Shown: positions 25,596 through 32,726 of the stretch, piece after piece
Position numbering within the stretch: the first letter of the stretch is position 1
Layout: each line of letters starts with the position of its first letter
Assembly (NCBI GenBank): GCA_049324115.1
Contig: JBMOMN010000029.1
Span: forward strand, 22,925 to 86,924
Length of the DNA stretch: 64,000 nucleotides
Direction of reading: 5' to 3'
DNA from: UBA5796 sp040752455
GTDB lineage: Bacteria > Chloroflexota > Anaerolineae > Anaerolineales > Villigracilaceae
Notes under the pieces: generated by a model
Told to the model about the DNA's origin: nothing
Databases searched by the model: none
What the model saw: only the letters and a program-made list of their open reading frames with translations
Made by a program: the position numbers and the translations under genes

Positions 25596-26015
25596 CTATT
25601 GGCTCGATTGTTTCGCCATGTGTTCCACGGAGCGCGCCACCAGTTCCCGCAGCACGTCCAGGTTTACATCCTCGATCTTCTTGATGTAAAGGCAGGACTT
25701 GCCGGTGGTGTGTTTGCCAAGCTTTGACAGGAGCGCCTCGTACCCGTCGAAGCCGGACATGATGTAAAGGGTCAGGTTTTGCTTGCGGGGCGAGAAACCG
25801 GCCAGCATCCAGTCGCCTTCACGCCCGCTGGCGTATTTGTAGTGATACGTGCCGTATCCGACGATGCTGTCGCCCCACATTTTCGGTTCGTGGCCTGTGA
25901 CCTGGGTCATCAACTCGTTGATGGCCCGGGCATCCTTGCGCTTCTTTTCGTCTTCAATGCCTTCGATAAAGGTTTCGACGCTGGCCTCGTTCACTTTGGT
26001 TTTTAGCTCTGCCAT
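25596..26015 (-). CDS. DUF1801 (YdhG-like) protein
   Basis: A 139-residue cytosolic protein matching the DUF1801/YdhG family by its pattern: a helical N-terminus (VETFIEGIEDEKKRKDARAI), MWGDSIVGYGTYHYKY (65-80), a central sheet ending LTLYIMSGFDGYEALLSKLG, and KSCLYIKKIEDVNLDVLREL. Members are related to frataxin-like folds and several have been linked to metal or iron handling, but no function is secure. A divergent ilvE lies on one side and a creatininase-like gene on the other; no operon partner. Confidence 0.8.
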   Translation of the reverse strand: MAELKTKVNEASVETFIEGIEDEKKRKDARAINELMTQVTGHEPKMWGDSIVGYGTYHYKYASGREGDWMLAGFSPRKQNLTLYIMSGFDGYEALLSKLGKHTTGKSCLYIKKIEDVNLDVLRELVARSVEHMAKQSSQ

Positions 26016-26046
26016 GGGTAATCATCCTTTCTACGAATAAAATTTT

Positions 26047-26172
26047 GGGCTTCCCCGTTTTAACGGGAAAAACCTTTTGAAACACAAAGGAACACAACGG
26101 AGATGAAGGAAAAGCTCCTCGGGCAAGGCTCTTTTTTCCCTTTGAGTGCCTTTGTGAACTTTGTGTTTAGGC
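26047..26172. repeat. Dispersed intergenic repeat, copy 2
   Basis: Second member of the element at 24320-24440, with GAAACACAAAGGAACACA near the left and GTGAACTTTGTGTTTAGG at the right. The CCCCGTTTTAACGGG hairpin at its left edge has a counterpart, CTCCCGTTTTTGACG, in copy 1. Confidence 0.55.
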
Positions 26173-26206
26173 TCTTTCCCGTTTGTTACGGAAGAGCCAA
26201 ATTTTG

Positions 26207-26893
26207 TTACTCAAATTCCAGTAATTGCATCACATCCGCCAGGGCGGCGGCAAAGAGTTCGTCCATGACCGCCGCCTCGACCCGGTACGGGCCGCCGAAC
26301 TGGCCGTCACCGTAGACCCGGCGTGTGGTGGCCGCGTCCATGATGTTGCTGGGGACGCGCGGCGGGATCTTCTCTCCCTCCGGGAGTTCACCGACGATGG
26401 TGAAGGGGAAGGCTTCCAGCCAGTTGGCGTGGTTGGGCTTCAGGTCGTGGCTGCGGGCCACCGCTTCGACGCTGTGCGAGGTCCACCAGTCGTACCAGGC
26501 CAGGCGCAGGCCGGGCAGGTCGTTGTTGACTTCCACCAGGTGGGTGCGGGCCGGGCTGTTGCCGCCGTGACCGTTGAGCAACAATATGCGCCGGAATCCC
26601 TGCCGGTAAGCCGAGCGGACGATGTCTTCCACCGCCGCGATCAGGGTCGAGACCCGCAGGCTGAATGTGCCGGGATAATCCAGGAAGTAGGGCGAACAGC
26701 CGAAATTGAGCGGCGGGGCCACCAGCACGCCGCTCTGTTGGCTGGCGGCGTCGGCCAGGGCGAGAGGGATCCGGATATCGGTCAGCAGGCTCAGGTGTCC
26801 GTGCTGTTCCGCCGCGCCCAGGACCAGGATCAGCCGGTCGTCGGAATCCAGGTAACGTTCCACATCCATCCAGTTGAGGTCTTCGATCCGCAT
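26207..26893 (-). CDS. Creatininase-family amidohydrolase
   Basis: A 228-residue metal-dependent hydrolase. Metal ligands are visible: Glu29, His31 and His33 in AAEQHGHLSLLTD, Asp39, and the glycine-rich NGHGGN with His109. The family contains creatinine amidohydrolase, the formamide hydrolase of riboflavin/F420 biosynthesis and mycofactocin protease MftE, so the substrate is not certain. AGGAG-rich sequence precedes the ATG, and the stop of the zinc-ribbon gene is 8 bases upstream, which suggests an operon. Confidence 0.85.
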   Translation of the reverse strand: MRIEDLNWMDVERYLDSDDRLILVLGAAEQHGHLSLLTDIRIPLALADAASQQSGVLVAPPLNFGCSPYFLDYPGTFSLRVSTLIAAVEDIVRSAYRQGFRRILLLNGHGGNSPARTHLVEVNNDLPGLRLAWYDWWTSHSVEAVARSHDLKPNHANWLEAFPFTIVGELPEGEKIPPRVPSNIMDAATTRRVYGDGQFGGPYRVEAAVMDELFAAALADVMQLLEFE

Positions 26894-26901
26894 AATAGCT
26901 C

Positions 26902-27627
26902 CTACTCCTCCTCGTCCGGCACGGCGCGCACCTGCAAGTTGCTGAAGACGGCGTCAATGTTCGATTCCCTGCTCGGCTCGACGGCGATCCGCACCTCGCC
27001 CTGGGAGAACAGATTGTCCGTGAAAACGGAAGCCAGCACCCCGTTGAGATAGACCTGGAAACGGTCGCCGCGGGCGCGCACCCGCAGACGGTTTGGCTCG
27101 CCGAAACCCGGGCGCAGCGCGGTGTGGCTGGTCCAATCCATCAGGGTCTCCCACGTGAGTTCGTCCTGCTCGTCCAGCTTGTAGTACCCGAACATGTAAG
27201 TGCCCTGGACCGAGACGAAGATGCCGTACCCGCCGCGTTTATCCTGGTAGCGGACGAAAAGCCCGGCGCGGATGTAATCGGTCTTGCCATCCAGGAACTT
27301 GATCGAGACGCCCGCATCGGCGTCGTCGAACCAGCCGGACGAGCGCAGCAGGTAGTGGACGCCGTTCCCCACCTCGAAGCGGGCGCGCAGGGCGGCTTCA
27401 GGCTCTGGAACCAGTTCCCAGTGGTCCTCGTTCGAGACCGACCAGCCGGGGATGGGCTTCCGGCGCAGGTCGGCGGCCAGGAGCACCTCGCCCATGTCCG
27501 GCTCGGGCTGGGCATACCATTTGGGTAACGTGAAGGAGGTGTTGCAGTAATCGCAGACGGCAAAGCCGCGCTTGTGGGTGATGTGCGATGCGGGCGCGCC
27601 GCAGTTTGGGCAGTTTGTCTCTGGCAT
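26902..27627 (-). CDS. Zinc-ribbon protein with concanavalin-like domain
   Basis: A 241-residue protein. The N-terminus is a zinc ribbon, CPNCGAP-x(9)-FAVCDYCN (four Cys, residues 6-28). After a short linker, residues about 60-235 form a beta-sandwich of LamG/3-keto-disaccharide-hydrolase-like type (WSVSNEDHWELVPEP, FLDGKTDYIRAGLFVRYQD, NRLRVRARGDRFQVYLNGVLASVFTD). No signal peptide is present, so it is probably cytoplasmic. The start is ATG 27627, with AGGA 7 bases upstream. The exact role is unknown; it shares a transcript with the creatininase-like gene. Confidence 0.7.
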   Translation of the reverse strand: MPETNCPNCGAPASHITHKRGFAVCDYCNTSFTLPKWYAQPEPDMGEVLLAADLRRKPIPGWSVSNEDHWELVPEPEAALRARFEVGNGVHYLLRSSGWFDDADAGVSIKFLDGKTDYIRAGLFVRYQDKRGGYGIFVSVQGTYMFGYYKLDEQDELTWETLMDWTSHTALRPGFGEPNRLRVRARGDRFQVYLNGVLASVFTDNLFSQGEVRIAVEPSRESNIDAVFSNLQVRAVPDEEE

Positions 27628-27797
27628 GGGCAATTCCTGACCCCGGCATTTTACCTTACTTTGTAATGCTCACGGCTGCAATTTGCGCCGCCTCACTTCC
27701 AAAAACGCAATTTCAATCTCCCAGGGCAGACCGGCAAAATTGTATGCCTGAAAACCTTTACAACTGGGAAAATTCGAGTATAAACGGCCTCCGGCGT

Positions 27798-27823
27798 CTT
27801 TTCCGATTTTGCGGTCGGAAAAG
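27798..27823. repeat. Hairpin upstream of the SET-domain gene
   Basis: CTTTTCCGA (27798-27806) pairs perfectly with TCGGAAAAG (27815-27823), extended outward by GGCG/CGCC with one mismatch. It lies 40 bases ahead of the SET gene and could be a leader structure or a stray palindrome. Confidence 0.4.
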
Positions 27824-27862
27824 CGCCAAATAAATTTAACCCGAAAGGAAATCTTATGCGAA

Positions 27863-28417
27863 ATGTCTGAGCAGCTCAACTCCTATCTGTCGCCGAAACT
27901 CGAGGCGCGGCCAACGCCTTACGGTTTCGGGGTCTTTGCCCACCAGCCTGTCGCCCGGGGCGAACTGCTGGCGATGTGGGGCGGGGAGGTCCACACCACG
28001 GCCCAGTTCGACCGTCTCTCGGCGCACTCGCAGAGCATCAGCATCCAGATCGAAGAGGACCTGTACCTGGTGCCGCGCGTGATCGAAGAAGCGGATTACG
28101 TCAACCATTCATGCGATCCCAATGCGGGTCTTTCGGGACAGGTGGGCCTGGTCGCGTTAAGGGATATTCATCCCGGCGAACAGGTTTGTTTCGACTACGC
28201 CATGTGCGATGGCAGCCCGTATGACGAGTTCGACTGTGAGTGCGGCGCGCCCAACTGCCGCGGACGCGTGACGGGCAACGACTGGCAGATCGAGGAGCTA
28301 TGGAGCCGCTACCGAGGGCATTTCTCTCCCTACCTGCAAAGGCGGATTGACCTTTACCGCCGCAGCCGGGAGGTCTTCCCGGTCCATGCCCAACCCATTT
28401 CGGTGGAAGTGGTTTAG
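27863..28417 (+). CDS. SET-domain protein (putative protein-lysine methyltransferase)
   Basis: A 184-residue stand-alone SET protein. GFGVFAHQPVARGELLAMWGG (21-41) is the first AdoMet-binding block. NHSCDPNAG (81-89) and GEQVCFDYA (105-113, with catalytic Tyr112) form the SET pseudoknot. DCECGAPNCRG (124-134) is a post-SET-like cysteine cluster (Cys125, 127, 132) that would bind zinc with NHSC Cys84. Eukaryotic and chlamydial relatives methylate histones; the bacterial target is unknown. The ATG at 27863 has only a distant AAAGGAA; the open frame extends 18 codons upstream. It is followed by an intrinsic terminator. Confidence 0.88.
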   Translation: MSEQLNSYLSPKLEARPTPYGFGVFAHQPVARGELLAMWGGEVHTTAQFDRLSAHSQSISIQIEEDLYLVPRVIEEADYVNHSCDPNAGLSGQVGLVALRDIHPGEQVCFDYAMCDGSPYDEFDCECGAPNCRGRVTGNDWQIEELWSRYRGHFSPYLQRRIDLYRRSREVFPVHAQPISVEVV

Positions 28418-28434
28418 GCCGCCCGAGATTACCG

Positions 28435-28467
28435 GCCCCTGAGACGACGAACTCTCAGGGGCTTTTT
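28435..28467 (+). terminator. Terminator of the SET gene
   Basis: GCCCCTGAGA (28435-28444) pairs with TCTCAGGGGC (28453-28462) and is followed by TTTTT. The same GCCCCTGA core is reused in terminators at 29697 and 37493. Confidence 0.9.
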
Positions 28468-28472
28468 GATTC

Positions 28473-28537
28473 AGACTTCGGAAGTCTTTTTCGGAGTCTA
28501 CATGCCGAAAGCTCTACAGAGAAGACTTCCGAAGTCT
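28473..28537. repeat. Pair of AGACTTC-GAAGTCT palindromes
   Basis: AGACTTCGGAAGTCT at 28473-28487 and AGACTTCCGAAGTCT at 28523-28537, 50 bases apart. Each is itself palindromic and the two differ at the centre base. Confidence 0.6.
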
Positions 28538-28565
28538 ATCCTGCAAATTATTTGGACGGTGTGGG

Positions 28566-28571
28566 TATAAT
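28566..28571 (+). promoter_or_regulatory. -10 box of the CAP lipoprotein gene
   Basis: A consensus TATAAT. The start site would be near 28578, followed by AGAAGGAGA and the ATG at 28595. The -35 region (GCAAAT) is poor. Confidence 0.5.
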
Positions 28572-28594
28572 TACCTTGTAGAGAAGGAGATAAC

Positions 28595-29671
28595 ATGACC
28601 AGGAAAGTGTTCACCGTCGCCTGTATAATGACATTGCTCCTCACCGCTTGCGGAGGGGGAACCGCGACCGAAACCGCCACCCTGCCTGCCCCGGAACCGA
28701 CCATCGAAACCATCCCGCCTGCCACCGAAACCCCCGCTCCATCTGACACGCCTGCTGCGCCGGAAACGCCGTCTACACCGACCGCCACGCCGGTCACGCC
28801 CGTCCCCACCAACGCTCCCGATTGCACCAACAGCGCCGCGTTCGTCACGGACATCAATTACCAGGATAACACCGCTGTCGGTCCCGGCGAAACCTTCGTC
28901 AAGACCTGGCGGGTCCAAAACACCGGGACCTGCATCTGGGGGCCGGACTACACCCTCGACTACTACTCCAACGAACTGATGAGCGCCGTCCTGCCGGTGC
29001 CGCTGGGCCTGACCTACCCCGGCGAAACCCTCGACATCTCCGTTACCCTGATCGCCCCGCTGACCCAGGGATCGCACCGCGGCGATTTCGTCATCAAGAA
29101 CCCGGCCGGGCTGATCATGAGCATCGGCGAGGATTCGCGCCTGTGGGTCATCATCAGCGTGACCGGCACGGTGACGGCCACCCCCACCAGCACGCCCGGG
29201 ACCCCAACCGTAACCGGGACCGCTCCAACCGCAACCCCCGGCGCCGGCGGGGCCGCCTGCGCCTACACCACCGACGCATCCCGCGTCACGGGCGTGGTCA
29301 ACGCGGTCAATGCGTACCGCGCCCAGATCAACCTGACGGCCTACACCACCAATGCCCAACTCCAGCAGGCCGCCCAGAAGCACGCGGCGGACATGGCCTG
29401 CAACCAGATCTTCATCCACACCGGCACCGACGGCTCGACCCCGCAGACCCGGGTGGCCGCCGCCGGTTACGTCGCCTCGTCTGTGACGGAGAATGTCTAC
29501 GGCAGTTACCCGCCCCTCAGCCCGGAGGATGCGGTCGCCTGGTGGGCCACCGATACGGTTGACCCGAACCACAACCTGAACCTGATCAGCTCCACCTATT
29601 CCGAGATCGGCGTGGGCTACGCCTTCTTCAACAATTACGGCTTCTACGTCATCGTCTTCGCCGCGCCGTGA
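28595..29671 (+). CDS. Lipoprotein with NBR1-Ig and CAP/SCP domains
   Basis: A 358-residue surface lipoprotein. The signal peptide ends at LLTAC (Cys19). A Pro/Thr linker leads to an NBR1-Ig domain (about 75-200: NSAAFVTDINYQDN, FVKTWRVQNTGTCIW), a second PT linker, and a C-terminal CAP (SCP/PR-1) domain (about 235-358). CAP features are VNAVNAYRAQINL, QQAAQKHAADMA, FIHTGTDGS, ENVYGSYP and the HNLNLISSTYSEIGVGYAF strand. Bacterial CAP proteins are often sporulation- or surface-associated and may bind lipid or be protease-like; the role here is unknown. It shares the Ig module with the five tandem lipoproteins but lacks their FTAAAQTVEAQLTQ motif. Confidence 0.85.
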   Translation: MTRKVFTVACIMTLLLTACGGGTATETATLPAPEPTIETIPPATETPAPSDTPAAPETPSTPTATPVTPVPTNAPDCTNSAAFVTDINYQDNTAVGPGETFVKTWRVQNTGTCIWGPDYTLDYYSNELMSAVLPVPLGLTYPGETLDISVTLIAPLTQGSHRGDFVIKNPAGLIMSIGEDSRLWVIISVTGTVTATPTSTPGTPTVTGTAPTATPGAGGAACAYTTDASRVTGVVNAVNAYRAQINLTAYTTNAQLQQAAQKHAADMACNQIFIHTGTDGSTPQTRVAAAGYVASSVTENVYGSYPPLSPEDAVAWWATDTVDPNHNLNLISSTYSEIGVGYAFFNNYGFYVIVFAAP

Positions 29672-29696
29672 ACCAGCGATGGTAGCGTAAAGATCA

Positions 29697-29730
29697 GGCC
29701 CCTGAGAATTTCAAACGCTCAGGGGCCTTC
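29697..29730 (+). terminator. Terminator of the CAP lipoprotein
   Basis: GGCCCCTGAG (29697-29706) pairs perfectly with CTCAGGGGCC (29718-29727). A pyrimidine-rich tract (29757-29797) with CTACTCTCTA units follows and leads to the convergent ABC permease. Confidence 0.8.
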
Positions 29731-29795
29731 ATCTATTTGACAGCATCTCAATCCACTAATCTCTACTCTCTACTCTCTATCTCCAATTCTCTATC

Positions 29796-30608
29796 TCACG
29801 TCCCCGTGCTCCCATAATGCTTCAGCCCGAACTGCCAGAAGCGATAGCCCAGGAACAGCAGTAACGCCGCCGCAAAGGGCGAGAGCCAGGCCAGGTTGCT
29901 GAGGGAACGGTCGAGCAGGAAACTGGCCGGGTAGAACGAGGCCAGCCCGTAAGGGACGATCCACGTCAGCAGGATGTTGACCGCCTTCGGGTAGATCGTC
30001 AGCGGGTATTGGGCGAACAGGTGGTTGTCGAAGACCAGCCGCGTCACCGGGACCGAGTCGATGATCCAGAAGGCGGTCACGCAGGTGAGCAGGTTGATGG
30101 CGATGAATATCCCGCCGCCGCTGACCACCGCCACGACCAGCATCAAGGCCTTGAGCAGCGTCCAGTGGATGCCGATGCCGATGGAGGCCTTGACCACCAG
30201 CGCCACGCCGACCAGGAAGTTGCCCACCCCGTCCTGGCAGAAGCGGTCGGCCAGCAGGTGGAAGAGCGGGTCTATCGGGCGGACCAGGAAGCGGTCGAAG
30301 CCGCCGGAGCGGATGTACTGGCGGCCCAGCGTCCACAGGTTGTCGGCGAACATGTGGTTGATGGACTTCGCCAGCGTGATCAGCCCGTAGATCAGCAGGA
30401 TTTCGTCGTAGGTCCAGCCGTTCAGGTCCGGCACCTGGCGCATGACGACCCAGATCGCCAGGATGCTGGAGGCTTGCAGGGCAATCGTCGAGAGCGCCCC
30501 GATGATGAAATTGGCCCGGTACTCCATCAGCACCTTCAGGCGCTGGGTGAGGAAGAGCCAGTAGAGGGAAAGGTATCGAGTCATAGTTTTTGTAGAGCAA
30601 AATGCCAT
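29796..30608 (-). CDS. ABC-2 exporter permease B (DUF990-like)
   Basis: A 270-residue six-span membrane protein of the ABC2_membrane_6 (DUF990) type that pairs with a second permease and one ATPase. Family features are LKVLMEYRANFIIGALSTIALQ near the N-terminus and RQYIRSGGFDRFLVRPIDPLFHLLADRF in the first cytoplasmic loop. The ATG at 30608 has GGAGGG 9 bases upstream, but this ATG and the upstream stop both lie inside a 27-base palindrome. The ancestral start may be the ATG at 30584 (MTRYLS). The substrate is unknown; related systems export drugs or small peptides. Confidence 0.85.
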   Translation of the reverse strand: MAFCSTKTMTRYLSLYWLFLTQRLKVLMEYRANFIIGALSTIALQASSILAIWVVMRQVPDLNGWTYDEILLIYGLITLAKSINHMFADNLWTLGRQYIRSGGFDRFLVRPIDPLFHLLADRFCQDGVGNFLVGVALVVKASIGIGIHWTLLKALMLVVAVVSGGGIFIAINLLTCVTAFWIIDSVPVTRLVFDNHLFAQYPLTIYPKAVNILLTWIVPYGLASFYPASFLLDRSLSNLAWLSPFAAALLLFLGYRFWQFGLKHYGSTGT

Positions 30609-30618
30609 TTTGCTCTAC
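30592..30618. repeat. 27-base perfect palindrome over the permease stop/start junction
   Basis: Arms GTAGAGCAAAATG and CATTTTGCTCTAC around one central C. It contains the TAG stop of the upstream permease and the ATG of the downstream permease. Confidence 0.8.
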
Positions 30619-31427
30619 CCTCCCTGCACCGTCACCTTGCGGACGGCGACCCGGAAGAACAGGCTGGAGGCCAGCCACATCCCGGCCACCCAGGTCAGTT
30701 GCGCCAGCCACACAGACGGGGCCTGGCTGAGGGGCGTGATCCCGGTCAGCAGGCTGACGGGCACGGCGATGGCCTGGGCGAAGGGGATGCTCAAGACAAC
30801 GGTTTGCAGCCAGCCGGGCATCATCGCCAGCGGGACGAGGCTCCCGCTCAGGAACAGGGACATGCCGAAGATCAGCACGCCCAGCCCCCAGACCTCGGTG
30901 GTGTAAAACGTCAGGCTCGCCAGGAACCAGTGGAAGAAGAACTGCACCGTAAATCCCAGCAGGGCCGAGACGGTGAACGCGCCCCAGGTGGCCGGGTCGG
31001 ACGGCCATTGCAGGCCGAAGAGCAGGGTCGCCACCACCGCCAGCGGGATTTGCGAGATCAGGCGCATCACCAGGCCGCTCAGGTTCTGGACGTAGTACAT
31101 GCCCTGGAAACTGATCGGGCGCAGCAGGAAGTGGATGATATTGCCTTCCCGCAGGTTGAAGCCGAAGTCGAAGATCAGGTCAACGTCCATCAACGGGGAG
31201 AAGATCTGCGCCAGCAGGATGTAGGTCAGGGTCTGGTGGAGGCTCAGGGCCGCGACCGAGTCCGTATCGGCATAGACGGCGCGCCAGAAGAAGACCAGGA
31301 TCGCCATCCCGATCGTGTTCAGCACCAGCCCGATCCAGAACCAAAACTGGTAGGCCATGAAGACCTTCGGCACCATCCCGAAGATCGAAGCATAGATCGA
31401 AAGGTCACGGCGCAGGGCGCGCATCAT
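30615..31427 (-). CDS. ABC-2 exporter permease A (DUF990-like)
   Basis: A 270-residue six-span permease, paralogous to its neighbour. MRALRRDLSIYASIFGMVPKVFMAYQFWFWIGLVLNTIG includes the cytoplasmic amphipathic start and first span. FGFNLREGNIIHFLLRPISFQGMYYVQNLSG is the loop equivalent to the RPIDP loop of permease B. It begins inside the end of the ATPase gene (ATGA overlap at 31424-31427), so synthesis is coupled. Together with the ATPase and permease B it should form one heteromeric exporter. Confidence 0.87.
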   Translation of the reverse strand: MMRALRRDLSIYASIFGMVPKVFMAYQFWFWIGLVLNTIGMAILVFFWRAVYADTDSVAALSLHQTLTYILLAQIFSPLMDVDLIFDFGFNLREGNIIHFLLRPISFQGMYYVQNLSGLVMRLISQIPLAVVATLLFGLQWPSDPATWGAFTVSALLGFTVQFFFHWFLASLTFYTTEVWGLGVLIFGMSLFLSGSLVPLAMMPGWLQTVVLSIPFAQAIAVPVSLLTGITPLSQAPSVWLAQLTWVAGMWLASSLFFRVAVRKVTVQGG

Positions 31428-32437
31428 GCCGCCTCCTTCTCCCGGACGCCGTTATCGAGCGCGCCGTTGTAGATCTGCTTGACGATGTTCGCCAGGTCCG
31501 GCTCGGAGAGCGAGAAATCCCGGACTTCGATCTGCTTCATCACCGCGCTGGCCACCTGGCTGGCGGTGGTCTGGATGCGGTCGAAGCGCAGGGTGATCTT
31601 GCGGTCGCCGGTCGAGAGCAGCTCGCAGCCGGGGGGCAGGCTCAGAGACGGGACCAGGCCGGTCGTCTCGAACGTGATCTCGCGGTACTTGCCGAATTTC
31701 TGCTTGATGGTCTCGATCGGCCCGTCGTAGATGACCCGTCCCTCGTCAATGATGATCACCCGCCGGCAGAGCTGCTCGATGTCGCCCAGATCGTGGGTGG
31801 TCAGCATCACGGTCATGCCCTTCGAGCCGCACTCAGCCTTGATGAAATCCCGGATGCGCTCCTTGACGATCAGGTCCAGGCCGATGGTCGGCTCGTCGAG
31901 GTAGACCACCTTCGGCTCGTGGATCAGGGCCGCAGCCAGCTCCGAACGCATCTTCTGTCCCAGCGACATATTCCGCACCGGGACCTTGAGCAGGTCGCCC
32001 AGCTCGAGGGTCTGCGAGAACTCGTCCAGCATCAGTTTATAGCGGGCGGGCGGCACGTCGTACATGCGGGCGATCAGGTTGAGCGACTCGATCAGGGCCA
32101 GGTCCCACCACAGTTGAGTGCGCTGGCCGAAGACCACCCCGATCTCGCGGGCGTTGTCAATCCGCTGGCGGTGCGGGTCGCGCCCCAGCACCCGGATCGT
32201 GCCGCCGGTGGGCATCAGCACCCCGGTCAGCATCTTGATCGTGGTGGATTTGCCCGCCCCGTTGACGCCGATGTAGCCGACGATCTCGCCCGGGTCGAGC
32301 CGGAAGTTGATCCGGTCTACGGCGGTCTTGGACTGGAACCTGGGCGCGAACAGCCCTTTGACGGCTCCGCCCAGCCCCGGGTCTTTCTGGGGGATCTTGA
32401 AGACTTTGGTCAGGTTTTCGACTTCGATAACAGACAT
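31424..32437 (-). CDS. ABC exporter ATPase (DrrA-like)
   Basis: A 337-residue ATPase. Walker A GVNGAGKSTT (about 58-67), signature MSLGQKMRSELAAAL, Walker B VVYLDEPTIGLD and the switch histidine in LTTHDLGD are intact. A C-terminal extension of about 90 residues (FETTGLVPSLSLPPGCELLS onward) resembles the regulatory tail of multidrug and natonin-type exporters. AAGGA lies 6 bases before the ATG. Upstream, the transcript carries a leader ORF and an intrinsic terminator, so expression is probably inducible by anti-termination, perhaps in response to a ribosome-targeting compound (inference). Confidence 0.92.
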   Translation of the reverse strand: MSVIEVENLTKVFKIPQKDPGLGGAVKGLFAPRFQSKTAVDRINFRLDPGEIVGYIGVNGAGKSTTIKMLTGVLMPTGGTIRVLGRDPHRQRIDNAREIGVVFGQRTQLWWDLALIESLNLIARMYDVPPARYKLMLDEFSQTLELGDLLKVPVRNMSLGQKMRSELAAALIHEPKVVYLDEPTIGLDLIVKERIRDFIKAECGSKGMTVMLTTHDLGDIEQLCRRVIIIDEGRVIYDGPIETIKQKFGKYREITFETTGLVPSLSLPPGCELLSTGDRKITLRFDRIQTTASQVASAVMKQIEVRDFSLSEPDLANIVKQIYNGALDNGVREKEAA

Positions 32438-32492
32438 TTTTCATCCTTGCTTTCTGCGAAAGGCTTGCGAAGGTTGGTTTTAACAGTTAAAC

Positions 32493-32522
32493 AAAAAAAC
32501 CACAGGCATGAGCCGCCCGTGG
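32493..32522 (-). terminator. Attenuator terminator before the ABC exporter
   Basis: On the minus strand CCACGGGC (32522-32515) pairs with GCCTGTGG (32507-32500), one G-T pair, and is followed by seven U (32499-32493). It lies between the leader ORF and the exporter ATPase. Confidence 0.8.
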
Positions 32523-32558
32523 CAATGAAGGCCGGTCAGGGGACAGATCGCTCTGCCC

Positions 32559-32624
32559 TTACACGATTACCCGGAGACGCGCCCATACGACAGGGTTACG
32601 GACGAACACAGCCATGAACTTCAT
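32559..32624 (-). CDS. 21-residue leader peptide of the ABC exporter
   Basis: ATG at 32624, TAA at 32561-32559, with AGGAG (32638-32634) 9 bases upstream. The peptide begins MKFMAVF, continues VRNPVVW and ends ARLRVIV. The Arg-Leu-Arg near the end matches the +x+ pattern at which macrolide-bound ribosomes arrest in some erm leader peptides (established for that class; applying it here is inference). GGAGACG at the ribosome-binding site is complementary to CGTCTCC across the Arg-Leu-Arg codons, so the leader can fold on itself. It is followed by a hairpin at 32541-32558 and then the terminator. Confidence 0.6.
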   Translation of the reverse strand: MKFMAVFVRNPVVWARLRVIV

Positions 32625-32666
32625 CCAACACGTCTCCTTTCCTTAGGGTTTGATTAACAGGCCCGT

Positions 32667-32695
32667 AGTGTACCAGCGGGGGAGGGGGCTGTCAA
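32667..32695 (-). promoter_or_regulatory. Promoter of the exporter leader
   Basis: On the minus strand: consensus TTGACA (32695-32690), a 17-base spacer and TACACT (32672-32667), preceded by TGG as an extended -10. The start would be near 32660, 36 bases before the leader ATG. Confidence 0.85.
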
Positions 32696-32726
32696 GCCAT
32701 CGCGAGTGCGTCGCACCCCCCGGATA

